NCBI GenBank assembly: GCA_021773565.1
Contig: JAJFJZ010000025.1
Coordinates: 1-64,000, forward strand
Reading direction: 5' to 3'
Length of the DNA: 64,000 nucleotides
DNA from: Gammaproteobacteria bacterium
GTDB taxonomy: Bacteria; Pseudomonadota; Gammaproteobacteria; Pseudomonadales; Azotimanducaceae
Shown: positions 45,066 through 53,255 of the stretch, one piece after another
Position numbering within the stretch: the stretch's first letter is position 1
Layout of the letters: each line of letters starts with the position of its first letter
The notes under the pieces: generated by a model
The model's input: only the letters and a program-made list of their open reading frames with translations
Told to the model about the DNA's origin: nothing
Databases searched by the model: none
Program-made: the position numbers and the translations under genes

Positions 45066-45799
45066 AGTTTTTCCTGTTGCTGCACTCCACACAGTTTTGA
45101 ACCGTGGAGGTTGGTTATAAGGGTAACGCGATTTAAAAAATCCACAGCAGAAGATTCAAGTATTTGATACTGGAAATTTAGCAGGGTGCTGCCAATCAAA
45201 CCCAGAAGCGTTGTAATAAGGGCAACCGCCATTCCACCACTCATTGCAGCGAGCAGCTGTTGTAGAATGGCGGGCTCAAACTCCTTTATCTCTGATACCG
45301 GGGCCAGCATAAGTATAAAACCCAGAATAGTGCCCAACAGTCCCAGCTTTAACAGCGCATCTGCGGCAAAATGTCCGGGAGCATTACGACGCAGCATTTC
45401 ATCTTCAAGCACGCCCAACAAAATTGTCTGGTCTTCCTCACAGGGTCTGCTGTCAAACTTGTTCAGCAGATTATGTAAAAAGTAGCTAAGCATACCCTGG
45501 CGAATGCGAATACCTTGCATGGTCACTCTAGCACCTTCAATCCCGAGATCAGCTATCTGCCCTGCATGAACACGGCGTTCCAGCTGCTGAAGCGCTACAC
45601 GGTCTGCCGACAGATTTACTACCAGTACCCCCCAGTGCATGGTCATAGCAAGGTACACTGTAATAATAACGTAGGACAAATAACTGCGATCACTCTCCAG
45701 TGCCAGCGCCAGCAATCCTCGGTCTACCGCAAGGTAAAAAGCAAAAACAAGCACACCACAAATTATCAGCGAGCGAAATCTCAGGGAATGTTCCATCAT
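45062..45799 (-). CDS. MotA/TolQ/ExbB proton-channel family protein
   Basis: About 245 residues from ATG 45799 (ATG 45796 also possible). Helices at about 10-25 and 35-55 are followed by a cytoplasmic region, then LLKLGLLGTILGFILMLAPV and ALITTLLGLIGSTLLNF, the two helices of the PF01618 domain, with the small-residue packing (GLLGTILG, MSGGMAVALITT) characteristic of MotA/TolQ/ExbB. Such proteins form pentamers around an ExbD/MotB partner to use proton flow. That partner appears to be encoded two genes on. It shares an ATGA overlap with the acylase gene. Confidence 0.82.
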   Translation of the reverse strand: MMEHSLRFRSLIICGVLVFAFYLAVDRGLLALALESDRSYLSYVIITVYLAMTMHWGVLVVNLSADRVALQQLERRVHAGQIADLGIEGARVTMQGIRIRQGMLSYFLHNLLNKFDSRPCEEDQTILLGVLEDEMLRRNAPGHFAADALLKLGLLGTILGFILMLAPVSEIKEFEPAILQQLLAAMSGGMAVALITTLLGLIGSTLLNFQYQILESSAVDFLNRVTLITNLHGSKLCGVQQQEKL

Positions 45800-45815
45800 A
45801 ATACGGCTCTCGAAT

Positions 45816-45849
45816 GCACTTTTAGTGTACAAATGCCACTGAAAAGTGC
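45816..45849. promoter_or_regulatory. Near-perfect inverted repeat before the proton-channel/acylase operon
   Basis: GCACTTTTAGTG (45816-45827), nine-base spacer, CACTGAAAAGTGC (45837-45849); the arms pair over 12 positions with one bulged base. It ends 17 bases from the ExbB-like start codon, in the 160-base gap between two divergent genes. It could be an operator for a dimeric regulator or a 5'-leader hairpin affecting translation of the minus-strand operon; there is no T run to suggest a terminator. Confidence 0.5.
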
Positions 45850-45961
45850 AATTCACATTACTTTAACACCCACTGTATATACGTCCATTTGCGTAGCGCG
45901 GGTTTAAGCATGATTATTAGGTTTTACAAAGAACACGTCCTCACGGGTCCGGTGGAGGCTT

Positions 45962-47212
45962 ATGAACAATTATGACGTATTGATACTGGGCGGTGGGATA
46001 ATCGGTTTATCAACCGCATATCAAATTGCCCGGCGCAGTAAACTTAAAGTTTGCCTGATCGAAAAAGGAGCCGGTGTGGGCGAAGGTTCTACCGGCGCAT
46101 CTTCTGCAATTTTGCGCCATCGCTATTCCATGGACAATATGGTGTATCTGGCACGCGATGGGATTAATTGTTATCGACAATGGAGCGCCTTCACCCGCAT
46201 GTCCAAACCCCGCATGCAATTTATGCCGCATGGCGTACTTTGGATGCCGGGAGAGGATCTGCAATGGTCAAAAACAGAAGACCAAAGACTTAAGCGCCTG
46301 GGCATTGCAAGCATGGTGCTGGACGATCAGAACCTGAAAGAAAAATTTCCGGCGATCAACCCCTGCGTGTTTACCCCAAACACTCTGACGGGTGCCGCAC
46401 ATCAGTGTAGCGCTGGCGGTTCACATTTACTGGAACCCGATGGGGGTTTTACCGACCCGGTTGCAGCCATGCAGGACTTGCTTGAAGCATGCCTGGCCGA
46501 AGGTGTAACCGTGAAAATGCAAACCCGTGCGCAATCCATAGACGTGGGAGCGGGCACAGTTTCAGGAATTACGCTTGTTAACGGAAAAACACTGCACGCA
46601 GGGGTCGTGGTCAATGCATTGGGTCCCTGGTGTGAGCCACTTAATGCTACCGCTGGGTTAACATCGCCCTTCAATCTTACGCCCACCAGAATTCAGGTGT
46701 TGTACCTTGACCTGCCCGCACAACCGGAGCCTCTTCTGCCTATGCCACTGCCCGTTTGTGCTGACCTGGGCGGTGTTTACTTTAGAACCCAGAATAACAA
46801 CCAGCAACTGGTAGCAGGATCTACCCTGGAAACAGATGAGAATGAAGTAATCGACAATCCGGATCATTTTGATCGATTCCCTGACGAAAACTTTAAGGTG
46901 CGCACTCTGCATGTTCTGCATCATCGCATTCCCGAATTACCCTACCGGGGAAAAGTTCACGGCTATTGCGGATTGTATACAATCAATCGCGCTGACGTTC
47001 ATCCGGTTGTAGGCGAGAGCGCTGTGAAAAATCTCTATGTTGCCAATGGTTTCAGCGGCCATGGATTTAAACTCGCGCCTGCCATCGGCAGTTTACTGGC
47101 ACAACAAATCACCGGTACCAAAGCTGATATGGATACCAGCGTACCGATTGAATTTTTATCCGCCAACAGAGCACCACTCACTACGACGGGCCAAAAATCC
47201 GCATTGGCCTGA
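45962..47212 (+). CDS. FAD-dependent oxidoreductase (sarcosine/glycine oxidase-like)
   Basis: 416 residues. The FAD fold VLILGGGIIGLSTAYQIA is followed by LIEKGAGVGEGSTGASSAILRH, where the Ser-Thr-Gly-Ala-Ser loop and nearby His are as in sarcosine oxidase beta subunits. Later features: FTDPVAAMQDLLEACL, VVNALGPWCEPL, and the C-terminal GLYTINRADVHPVVGE and VANGFSGHGFKLAPAIG. Such enzymes oxidise secondary amines or amino acids. GGTGGAGG five bases before ATG 45962 is a strong ribosome site. It heads a same-strand group with a small membrane protein, an amidohydrolase and a thiolase. Confidence 0.88.
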   Translation: MNNYDVLILGGGIIGLSTAYQIARRSKLKVCLIEKGAGVGEGSTGASSAILRHRYSMDNMVYLARDGINCYRQWSAFTRMSKPRMQFMPHGVLWMPGEDLQWSKTEDQRLKRLGIASMVLDDQNLKEKFPAINPCVFTPNTLTGAAHQCSAGGSHLLEPDGGFTDPVAAMQDLLEACLAEGVTVKMQTRAQSIDVGAGTVSGITLVNGKTLHAGVVVNALGPWCEPLNATAGLTSPFNLTPTRIQVLYLDLPAQPEPLLPMPLPVCADLGGVYFRTQNNNQQLVAGSTLETDENEVIDNPDHFDRFPDENFKVRTLHVLHHRIPELPYRGKVHGYCGLYTINRADVHPVVGESAVKNLYVANGFSGHGFKLAPAIGSLLAQQITGTKADMDTSVPIEFLSANRAPLTTTGQKSALA

Positions 47213-47237
47213 GCCTGAGAAACATGAGGACAAAAAC

Positions 47238-47765
47238 ATGAGTAAAAGCTTCAAATATTTTCCTTTCAACAATTATTCGGTCAGCAACATGGTAGGCGGA
47301 GTAAAGGCCACAATTTTAGTCATACTCAGTACAGGTGTATTACTCGCAGCACTTTACGTTTTGTTTAATTGCCCCTGCGAGCGCATTCCAGGTAGTTATC
47401 TGCTGGGCGAAGAAGTAACTGAACCGGTAGAAGACTGGTCCTTTGTAAACCAGACAGGGCTCTGCCAGATCCAGGTGAGTGCTGCATTACCACATTCAGT
47501 TAATCTTAATTGCATGGCTGCTGATGGAAAATTGTACTTAAGTTGTGCATCCTGTGAGGGCAAATACTGGTCGAATGCTGCGCTGAATAACTCAAAAGCG
47601 CGCATTCGCATCAACGGACGTGTCTATCCGGTACACATAAGTCGCGTAGAAGATGCAAAAACGCTCGATATCGCCTGGCAGGCACGGGCCACAAAACTTC
47701 AACGAGGGCTGGGTACTCCACCCGCTGACGGCTGGTGGAGTTTTAACGTGGTATCAAGAAGCTAG
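47238..47765 (+). CDS. Membrane-anchored 'DWSF' family protein, paralogue of 1032-1577
   Basis: 175 residues from ATG 47238, with GAGG about nine bases upstream. A membrane helix (about 24-42) precedes a periplasmic domain beginning CPCERIPGSYLLGEEVTEPV then EDWSFVNQ. Four Cys (two pairs, CPC and CASC) could form disulfides. GEEV..DWSF, DGKLYLS and VYPVHISRVED align by eye with GELV..DWSF, GGKVYIP and RYERQLLRIKD of the gene near the left edge. It starts 25 bases after the oxidoreductase and 35 before the amidohydrolase, so it is probably part of that operon. Function unknown. Confidence 0.75.
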   Translation: MSKSFKYFPFNNYSVSNMVGGVKATILVILSTGVLLAALYVLFNCPCERIPGSYLLGEEVTEPVEDWSFVNQTGLCQIQVSAALPHSVNLNCMAADGKLYLSCASCEGKYWSNAALNNSKARIRINGRVYPVHISRVEDAKTLDIAWQARATKLQRGLGTPPADGWWSFNVVSRS

Positions 47766-47800
47766 AACAGCAATACAACAAATTCAGGAGCGCGCAACAG

Positions 47801-48967
47801 ATGGCTTACATATCCGGACGCATAGTACATGATGCCGATGCCCATATTATGGAAACGGCGGATTATCTTGCAGAGTTTTCAAGCGAAAAAATCAGTAAAC
47901 ATCTCGAGGGTTTTGATGGTTCTGCCCGCGTAGTCACTCGTCAGGCAGACCTTGCAAAAATTCTGGCCAAGCAATCGGATGCTGACTATCGGGCCAAAGA
48001 CGCTGAACAGATAATGTTAAGAAAAAACTGGGACGCAACGGGTGCACTCTTCAAGGAAGACAGAGCCGCAGTGCTGGATCATCTGGGTGTAGCTTCACAA
48101 TTAATCTTCAATACTTTTTTGAACGGCCACCTTGCATATCTGGAAAAAACTTCCACCGATCTCGACCTGATTTATGGTGTGGCAGAAACACACAACCGCG
48201 CGATGCAGGACTTCTGCTCTGCAGATAAGCGTTTACTGGGCTCTGCCTACATTCCACTGGCAGATTTTGAGCGCAGCATTGCCATGGCAGAACAAGCCAT
48301 CAAAGACGGCTTTTCCGGGCTGCTCATTCCCTCCCAGTGCCCGCGCACCCACAGCCCATCGCATACCGGCTTGTTTCCAGTGTGGGCCATGGCTGAAGAA
48401 GCAAACTTGCCTGTTCTGTTTCATGTAGGCGGAGGTGGAAAATTGCTGGATGACATGTATTTTATGAACGGCTTGCCAATTCCACCCGACTTTCATGGTG
48501 GTGCAGAAAATTTTCGCTCGGTGGATTATATGGCCATTCCAACTCCGGTTATGCAAACTCTGGCCACGATGATATTTGATGGCATCTTTGAAAAACACCC
48601 ACAGTTAATGTTTGGTGTAATTGAACAGGGTGCCCTATGGGTACCCAGCTGGATGCGCTATCTGGACAGTGCTTACGCAGCATTTTCCCGCATGGAAGAG
48701 CGTTTGCAGAATCTCAGCATGCGACCGTCCGATTATGTGCGACGCCAAATTCGAGCAACACCCTATCCGGCCGAAGACGTGGGTTGGATAATGCGAGAAG
48801 GGGATCCATCCATTCCCCTGTTTTCATCAGACTACCCCCACGTAGAGGGCGGACGTAATCCGGTTAAGCGCTTTGAAAGCACAATTGCAGAAGATGACGA
48901 AGCGGGTCGAGACCGGTTTTACCAAACCAACTTTGAATCACTCATGGGGGCGGGGCTCAGGCTGTAA
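47801..48967 (+). CDS. Amidohydrolase-2 family metal-dependent hydrolase
   Basis: 388 residues. The N-terminal VHDADAHIMET contains the D-x-H pattern that binds metal in amidohydrolase-2 (PF04909) enzymes. SAYIPLADFERSIAMAEQAI, FSGLLIPS, the barrel strand LFHVGGGGKLL with its His, LMFGVIEQGALWVPSWMRYLD, and the C-terminal LFSSDYPHVEGGRNPVKRFE, whose Asp is the usual catalytic residue, all fit. The group includes decarboxylases and hydrolases of aromatic or amide compounds; the substrate cannot be told. AGGAGCGC precedes the ATG. Confidence 0.88.
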   Translation: MAYISGRIVHDADAHIMETADYLAEFSSEKISKHLEGFDGSARVVTRQADLAKILAKQSDADYRAKDAEQIMLRKNWDATGALFKEDRAAVLDHLGVASQLIFNTFLNGHLAYLEKTSTDLDLIYGVAETHNRAMQDFCSADKRLLGSAYIPLADFERSIAMAEQAIKDGFSGLLIPSQCPRTHSPSHTGLFPVWAMAEEANLPVLFHVGGGGKLLDDMYFMNGLPIPPDFHGGAENFRSVDYMAIPTPVMQTLATMIFDGIFEKHPQLMFGVIEQGALWVPSWMRYLDSAYAAFSRMEERLQNLSMRPSDYVRRQIRATPYPAEDVGWIMREGDPSIPLFSSDYPHVEGGRNPVKRFESTIAEDDEAGRDRFYQTNFESLMGAGLRL

Positions 48968-49066
48968 ACCATTTGATTTTAGAATGATGGCAAGCCTATG
49001 CTTATAGAGTGCCATAAAATAACAGCATAATTAAACCCGACAAATTGTTTTCAGGAGAACCCGACC

Positions 49067-50299
49067 ATGCCCGAAGCCTGGATTATTGACGCAGCCCGCA
49101 CCCCCCGCGCCATTGGAAAAATAGGCAAAGGTGCGCTGGCACAGGTGCATCCACAACGCATTTTATCCACCGTGCTCAAAGCACTGGGGGAGCGAAATGA
49201 TATTGCAACAGAAGATCTGGATGACGTAATAGCCGGTTGTGGAACCCAACAGGGCAAACAGGCTGCGTGTATAGCCCGAATGGCAGCGCTTGATGCCGGT
49301 TGGAGTACCAGGGCACCCGGATTGACCATTGAACGATTTTGCGGATCGGCCATGACGGCAGTTAATCTGGGCGCAATGGGAATCATGTCCGGCATGCAGA
49401 ACCTGGTGGTTTCCGGTGGCGTGGAATCCATGTCGCACAACTCTACGCTGGAAAATCGCGTACCCTTTATCGACTCCGGCAATAAACACCTGAGAGCGCA
49501 GTATGCACAACCACACCAGGGAATTTGCGCTGACCTGATAGCGACACTGGAAGGTTTTAGCCGAGCAGATACAGAAAAACTGGCCTTAAAAAGCCAGCAA
49601 CGGGCTGCACATGCCATAGAAAATGGCTATTTCGATAAAAGCCTTATACCTGTATTTCATGATGATGGCAGTCTGGCACTGGACCATGAAGAATTTCCCC
49701 GCCCGCAAACCACCCTGGAGGGGCTTGCCCAGTTACCCGCAGCATTTGCTGCAATGTACGATTTTCCACTGGATGAGGAAGGCACCACTTACAAATCACT
49801 CGTAGAGCAGGAATACCCGGACATCAACATCGAGCACATTCACCATGCGGGTAATTCTTCCGGAGTTGTGGATGGTGCAGCCGCGTTATTGTTGGCCTCA
49901 CCGGAATATGCCAAAGCACACGGACTGGTACCCCGGGCACGTATTATTAGCTGCACCACCGCAGGAGACTCGCCCGTGCTTATGCTCAATGCACCTGTAC
50001 CGGCTGCACAAAGGGCTCTTAAAGCCGCCGGCATGCAAATTGGTGATATCGATCTGTTTGAAGTTAATGAAGCATTCGCAGTCGTACCCATGCGTTTTAT
50101 GCGCCACCTGGAAGTGGATGAAAGCAAGGTAAACGTAAATGGTGGTGCGATGGCCCTGGGCCACCCTATTGGTGCTACTGGAGCAATTATTATTGGTACC
50201 CTGCTGGATGAAATGGAGCGTCGTGACCTGTCCACGGGACTTGCCACTATGTGTACGGGTGGCGGAATGGCACCGGCAATAATTATCGAGCGGGTATAG
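49067..50299 (+). CDS. Acetyl-CoA acyltransferase (thiolase) family protein
   Basis: 410 residues. Thiolase fold with nucleophile Cys92 in IERFCGSAMTAV, VSGGVESMSHNS, the NEAF motif (LFEVNEAFAVV), GGAMALGHPIGATGA with the catalytic His, and Cys in LATMCTGGGMAPA. Thus both catalytic Cys and the His are present and the enzyme should be active in beta-oxidation-type cleavage or condensation. The start ATG 49067 has AGGAGA ahead. It follows the amidohydrolase by 99 bases, so it might have its own promoter. Confidence 0.92.
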   Translation: MPEAWIIDAARTPRAIGKIGKGALAQVHPQRILSTVLKALGERNDIATEDLDDVIAGCGTQQGKQAACIARMAALDAGWSTRAPGLTIERFCGSAMTAVNLGAMGIMSGMQNLVVSGGVESMSHNSTLENRVPFIDSGNKHLRAQYAQPHQGICADLIATLEGFSRADTEKLALKSQQRAAHAIENGYFDKSLIPVFHDDGSLALDHEEFPRPQTTLEGLAQLPAAFAAMYDFPLDEEGTTYKSLVEQEYPDINIEHIHHAGNSSGVVDGAAALLLASPEYAKAHGLVPRARIISCTTAGDSPVLMLNAPVPAAQRALKAAGMQIGDIDLFEVNEAFAVVPMRFMRHLEVDESKVNVNGGAMALGHPIGATGAIIIGTLLDEMERRDLSTGLATMCTGGGMAPAIIIERV

Positions 50300-50302
50300 C
50301 GC

Positions 50303-50977
50303 CTAGGTCTTTTCGATATGGCTAATAAATTCTTTCGATCTGGAGATTGAGCTTTCCATTTCCCGAATCAGGCGGGATACATCAGATTCAATACTTACCA
50401 ACTCGCCTTTCAGGCTGGCTATAGCCTGGGCATTGAGGTTGTGTTTGAGATACAAAACCTGATCCCGGAACGCATCCAGTACAGGTTCCATACCTGATTC
50501 AGCAGTACGCATGGAGCGCATTAGCGATTTGTACCTTGATTGGGTTGCTTTTAGCTGTCTTTCGCTGGAACGCCTTAGCTTATCGCTGGAGTACTCATCC
50601 AGTTCAGCTCGCCATTCATCAAAGAGATCATCGGAAACATCTTCTACGGAATCGATTCTGTCGCGCACATCTGCAGCACGGCTTTCACTTTTCTCAAATT
50701 CCCCGCTCAGATTTTCATACATTTCCTTAAGGGGCGTGTCCTTTAACTCAACCACGCTGGCAAATGCCTCCAATGCAGAGGCAAACTGTTCCTTTGCTGC
50801 TTCCTGGGCATCCATCGCCGACTCGACGCGATCCACAAGAATATCTCTTTTGTGCAGACCCACCTTTTCCATAGCACCGTAGTAGGCTGATTCGCAGCCC
50901 ACAAACACAAACATGCAGCACATAACCACAAAAAGGCGGCCGGGCTGCATGCCTGTAGTGCTCAGCCTAAATCTCAC
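50303..50977 (-). CDS. DUF2959 family lipoprotein
   Basis: 224 residues from GTG 50977, which overlaps the stop of the OmpA gene (GTGA); ATG 50950 is an alternative. The leader ends in a lipobox-like FVGC. The start of the mature part, AYYGAMEKVGLHKRDILVDRVE, is the hallmark of DUF2959. The rest is almost entirely long coiled-coil helix (EAAKEQFASALEAFASVVEL, LISRLIREMESS-type heptads). It is exported and probably periplasmic or outer-membrane. Its function is unknown; coupling to an OmpA protein suggests an envelope role. Confidence 0.88.
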   Translation of the reverse strand: MRFRLSTTGMQPGRLFVVMCCMFVFVGCESAYYGAMEKVGLHKRDILVDRVESAMDAQEAAKEQFASALEAFASVVELKDTPLKEMYENLSGEFEKSESRAADVRDRIDSVEDVSDDLFDEWRAELDEYSSDKLRRSSERQLKATQSRYKSLMRSMRTAESGMEPVLDAFRDQVLYLKHNLNAQAIASLKGELVSIESDVSRLIREMESSISRSKEFISHIEKT

Positions 50978-52209
50978 TGACGCACGGTTCTGGTACCAGA
51001 GATTACTGCTGATACACGACGATTTTTCTGCATACCCTCGGCCGTATCATTGGACGCAACCGGTTTCAGCTCGCCATGTCCCACTGCCGTAAGACGATCG
51101 GCTGAAACGCCTGTGTTTTGCAGGTATGCACGCACAGATTCCGCACGCCGCTCAGATAAAGCCTGGTTATAAGGCGTTGTACCTGAACTGTCGGTATGAC
51201 CTTCGATGACTACATTGGACGTCGGATACAGTCGTAAAAAATCCACCACGCGTTGAATATCTGCTTCATGCGCGGCACGAATGCTGGAGGAATCGGTATC
51301 AAACTCAAGTGCTAGATCTATAGTGACCGTTTCTTCAAGCTCGACATAACAACCCTTGTCATCCACCTTTGCACCTGCTTCTGAATCAGGGCAATCATCA
51401 CGATAATCGGGTACGCCATCACCATCACTGTCCAGTGCACATCCACGCGAATCTACTGCAACACCGGCAGGCGTGTCGGGGCAGGCATCAGCACCGTCTT
51501 TCACTCCGTCATTATCGCTGTCATATTCACAACCCGTTGCATCCACAGTACGACCAAGAGGTGTGTTGGGGCACGCATCATCTTTGTCGCGCACACCGTC
51601 GCCATCCGCATCTGCCACATGTCTGGCTTTACCTGAACCCAGGAGTGCCGTTAATCCTAAACTCACGAATGGTCGATTGTCATTGATACCGCGTGTGTGA
51701 ACTACGCGTGCGTCTGCGCGAAGCATAACCTTCTCACCCAGATTGTAGAACATACCCAGTCCGGCATTGATTTCCTTACCTGTTTTATCGCCTCTTACAT
51801 TGTCATAGCTGTAGTCGCTGGCACCAATACCCAGAGTAATGTAGGGCTGCAATGCAGATTCCACCTGTGGAAAAAACAATCCGTTAAACCACTTGATATC
51901 TGCATCATCAGAGCCAGTAACTCCGCCAATGTTGTAGTTGGGTTTAACCCGAAAATATAACAGCTCCGCTGCCCACTGCTCTGAGAACATATAACCCAGG
52001 CCGACACCGGGGCCCACTTCATTGGAGGTTAGGTCCAACTCATTAGGCGTGTCTTCCCAGGCCAACAAACCCGAAATGAATACCTGACCTTCTTTGGGCC
52101 CGGATTCACCGTCTGCTGCAGCGATTGAAAAGGTGAAACTTGCTAAAAAACATATTGATAAGAGCACCAAATTTCCCGGATGTGGGAGGCGCGATTTGTG
52201 AATATTCAT
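50974..52209 (-). CDS. OmpA-family outer-membrane protein with calcium-type (TSP3) repeats
   Basis: 411 residues from ATG 52209 with a signal peptide (LLSICFLASFTFSIAAADG). Residues ~30-210 form an eight-stranded-type barrel region (GLGYMFSEQWAAELLYF, YITLGIGASDYSYDN, LSLGLTALLGSG-like ending). Three Asp-rich repeats follow (DADGDGVRDKDDACPNTP, DSDNDGVKDGADACPDTP, DSDGDGVPDYRDDCPDSE), each a thrombospondin-type-3 Ca-binding unit. The C-terminal OmpA domain (NVVIEGHTDSSGTTPYNQ and LSERRAESVRAYL) should bind peptidoglycan. It shares a GTGA overlap with the DUF2959 gene. Confidence 0.93.
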   Translation of the reverse strand: MNIHKSRLPHPGNLVLLSICFLASFTFSIAAADGESGPKEGQVFISGLLAWEDTPNELDLTSNEVGPGVGLGYMFSEQWAAELLYFRVKPNYNIGGVTGSDDADIKWFNGLFFPQVESALQPYITLGIGASDYSYDNVRGDKTGKEINAGLGMFYNLGEKVMLRADARVVHTRGINDNRPFVSLGLTALLGSGKARHVADADGDGVRDKDDACPNTPLGRTVDATGCEYDSDNDGVKDGADACPDTPAGVAVDSRGCALDSDGDGVPDYRDDCPDSEAGAKVDDKGCYVELEETVTIDLALEFDTDSSSIRAAHEADIQRVVDFLRLYPTSNVVIEGHTDSSGTTPYNQALSERRAESVRAYLQNTGVSADRLTAVGHGELKPVASNDTAEGMQKNRRVSAVISGTRTVRQ

Positions 52210-52380
52210 ACGTGTGAGAATTCCTGATAGAGTTTGAATGATTTGAACCAATTTTCTGCTTGCCAAGCGCGTAGAACACGGCAAACTGCATCCTTATGCC
52301 AAACAGCGCAAGGGTATGCTGAACTGTGATTTATGTACAGTAGACAACCTGAACACACAATTATACGGGGATCATAACAC

Positions 52381-53229
52381 ATGCAGGAATTACCATCAGA
52401 ACTCTCTACAGAGCAATTATCAGCCTACACTGACCACGCTGTTTCCATGGCCATGCAATTTGGACCTCCCCTGCTTCTGGCGATTGTAGTTCTGGTAGTT
52501 GGGCTGTGGATCATTAATCGTGCAGTAAAAATATTGAGCCACACCATGAAGTCCCGGAATATGGAGCCCGAGCTTTCAGGTTTTTTGACCAGTCTTCTTA
52601 ATTTGCTGTTAAAAGCGCTGCTGTTGATATCAGTGGCGGGAATGATTGGAATAGAAACTACCTCCTTCATCGCTATATTGGGAGCGGCGGGCTTAGCTAT
52701 CGGCCTGGCTTTGCAGGGTACGCTCGCGAATTTTGCGGGTGGGGTATTAATCCTAATGTTCAAGCCCTACAAGGTAGGCGATTTTATCGATGCCCAGGGG
52801 GTGAGCGGAACCGTATCCAGCATCCAGATATTTAACACCATCATCAAAACCGGTGACAACAAGGTGATCATTGTTCCCAATGGCTCAATCTCAAACGGCA
52901 TCATTACCAACTTCTCCAAAGAAGAAACCCGCCGCGTGGATTTCGTTTTTGGTATTGGTTATGACGATGACATTGCCAAAGCCAAAGACGTGCTCAATCG
53001 CCTTATTGAGGATGAATCTCGTATCCTGAGCGAACCTGCACCACTGGTTGTGGTTTCTGAGCTGGCAGACAGCTCGGTTAATTTCACTGTGCGCACGTGG
53101 GTAAAAGCATCGGATTATTGGGGGGTGTATTTTGCAATGACGGAGCGCGTGAAACTCACCTTTGATCAGGAAGGCCTTTCTATTCCTTACCCGCAATCGG
53201 ATGTGCATATGCATCAGGTAAGCGGTTAA
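52381..53229 (+). CDS. mscS: Small-conductance mechanosensitive channel (MscS)
   Basis: 282 residues, close to E. coli MscS (286). Three N-terminal helices, with pore helix TM3 as GAAGLAIGLALQGTLANFAGG (the Gly/Ala-rich packing surface) followed by VLILMFKPYKVGDFI, the beta domain ISGT-like SGTVSSIQIFNT and IIVPNGSISNGIITNFS, and the C-terminal VRTWVKASDYW. It releases solutes under hypo-osmotic shock. The ATG at 52381 comes shortly after a GGGGAT sequence and is divergent from the OmpA gene. Confidence 0.94.
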   Translation: MQELPSELSTEQLSAYTDHAVSMAMQFGPPLLLAIVVLVVGLWIINRAVKILSHTMKSRNMEPELSGFLTSLLNLLLKALLLISVAGMIGIETTSFIAILGAAGLAIGLALQGTLANFAGGVLILMFKPYKVGDFIDAQGVSGTVSSIQIFNTIIKTGDNKVIIVPNGSISNGIITNFSKEETRRVDFVFGIGYDDDIAKAKDVLNRLIEDESRILSEPAPLVVVSELADSSVNFTVRTWVKASDYWGVYFAMTERVKLTFDQEGLSIPYPQSDVHMHQVSG

Positions 53230-53255
53230 ATCCGGATTAGGCGAAAACGGGCGAG

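Noticed and set aside
48968-49066. Terminator between amidohydrolase and thiolase genes
   Set aside because: A TGGCA/TGCCA inverted pair exists but with a 16-base loop and no T run following.
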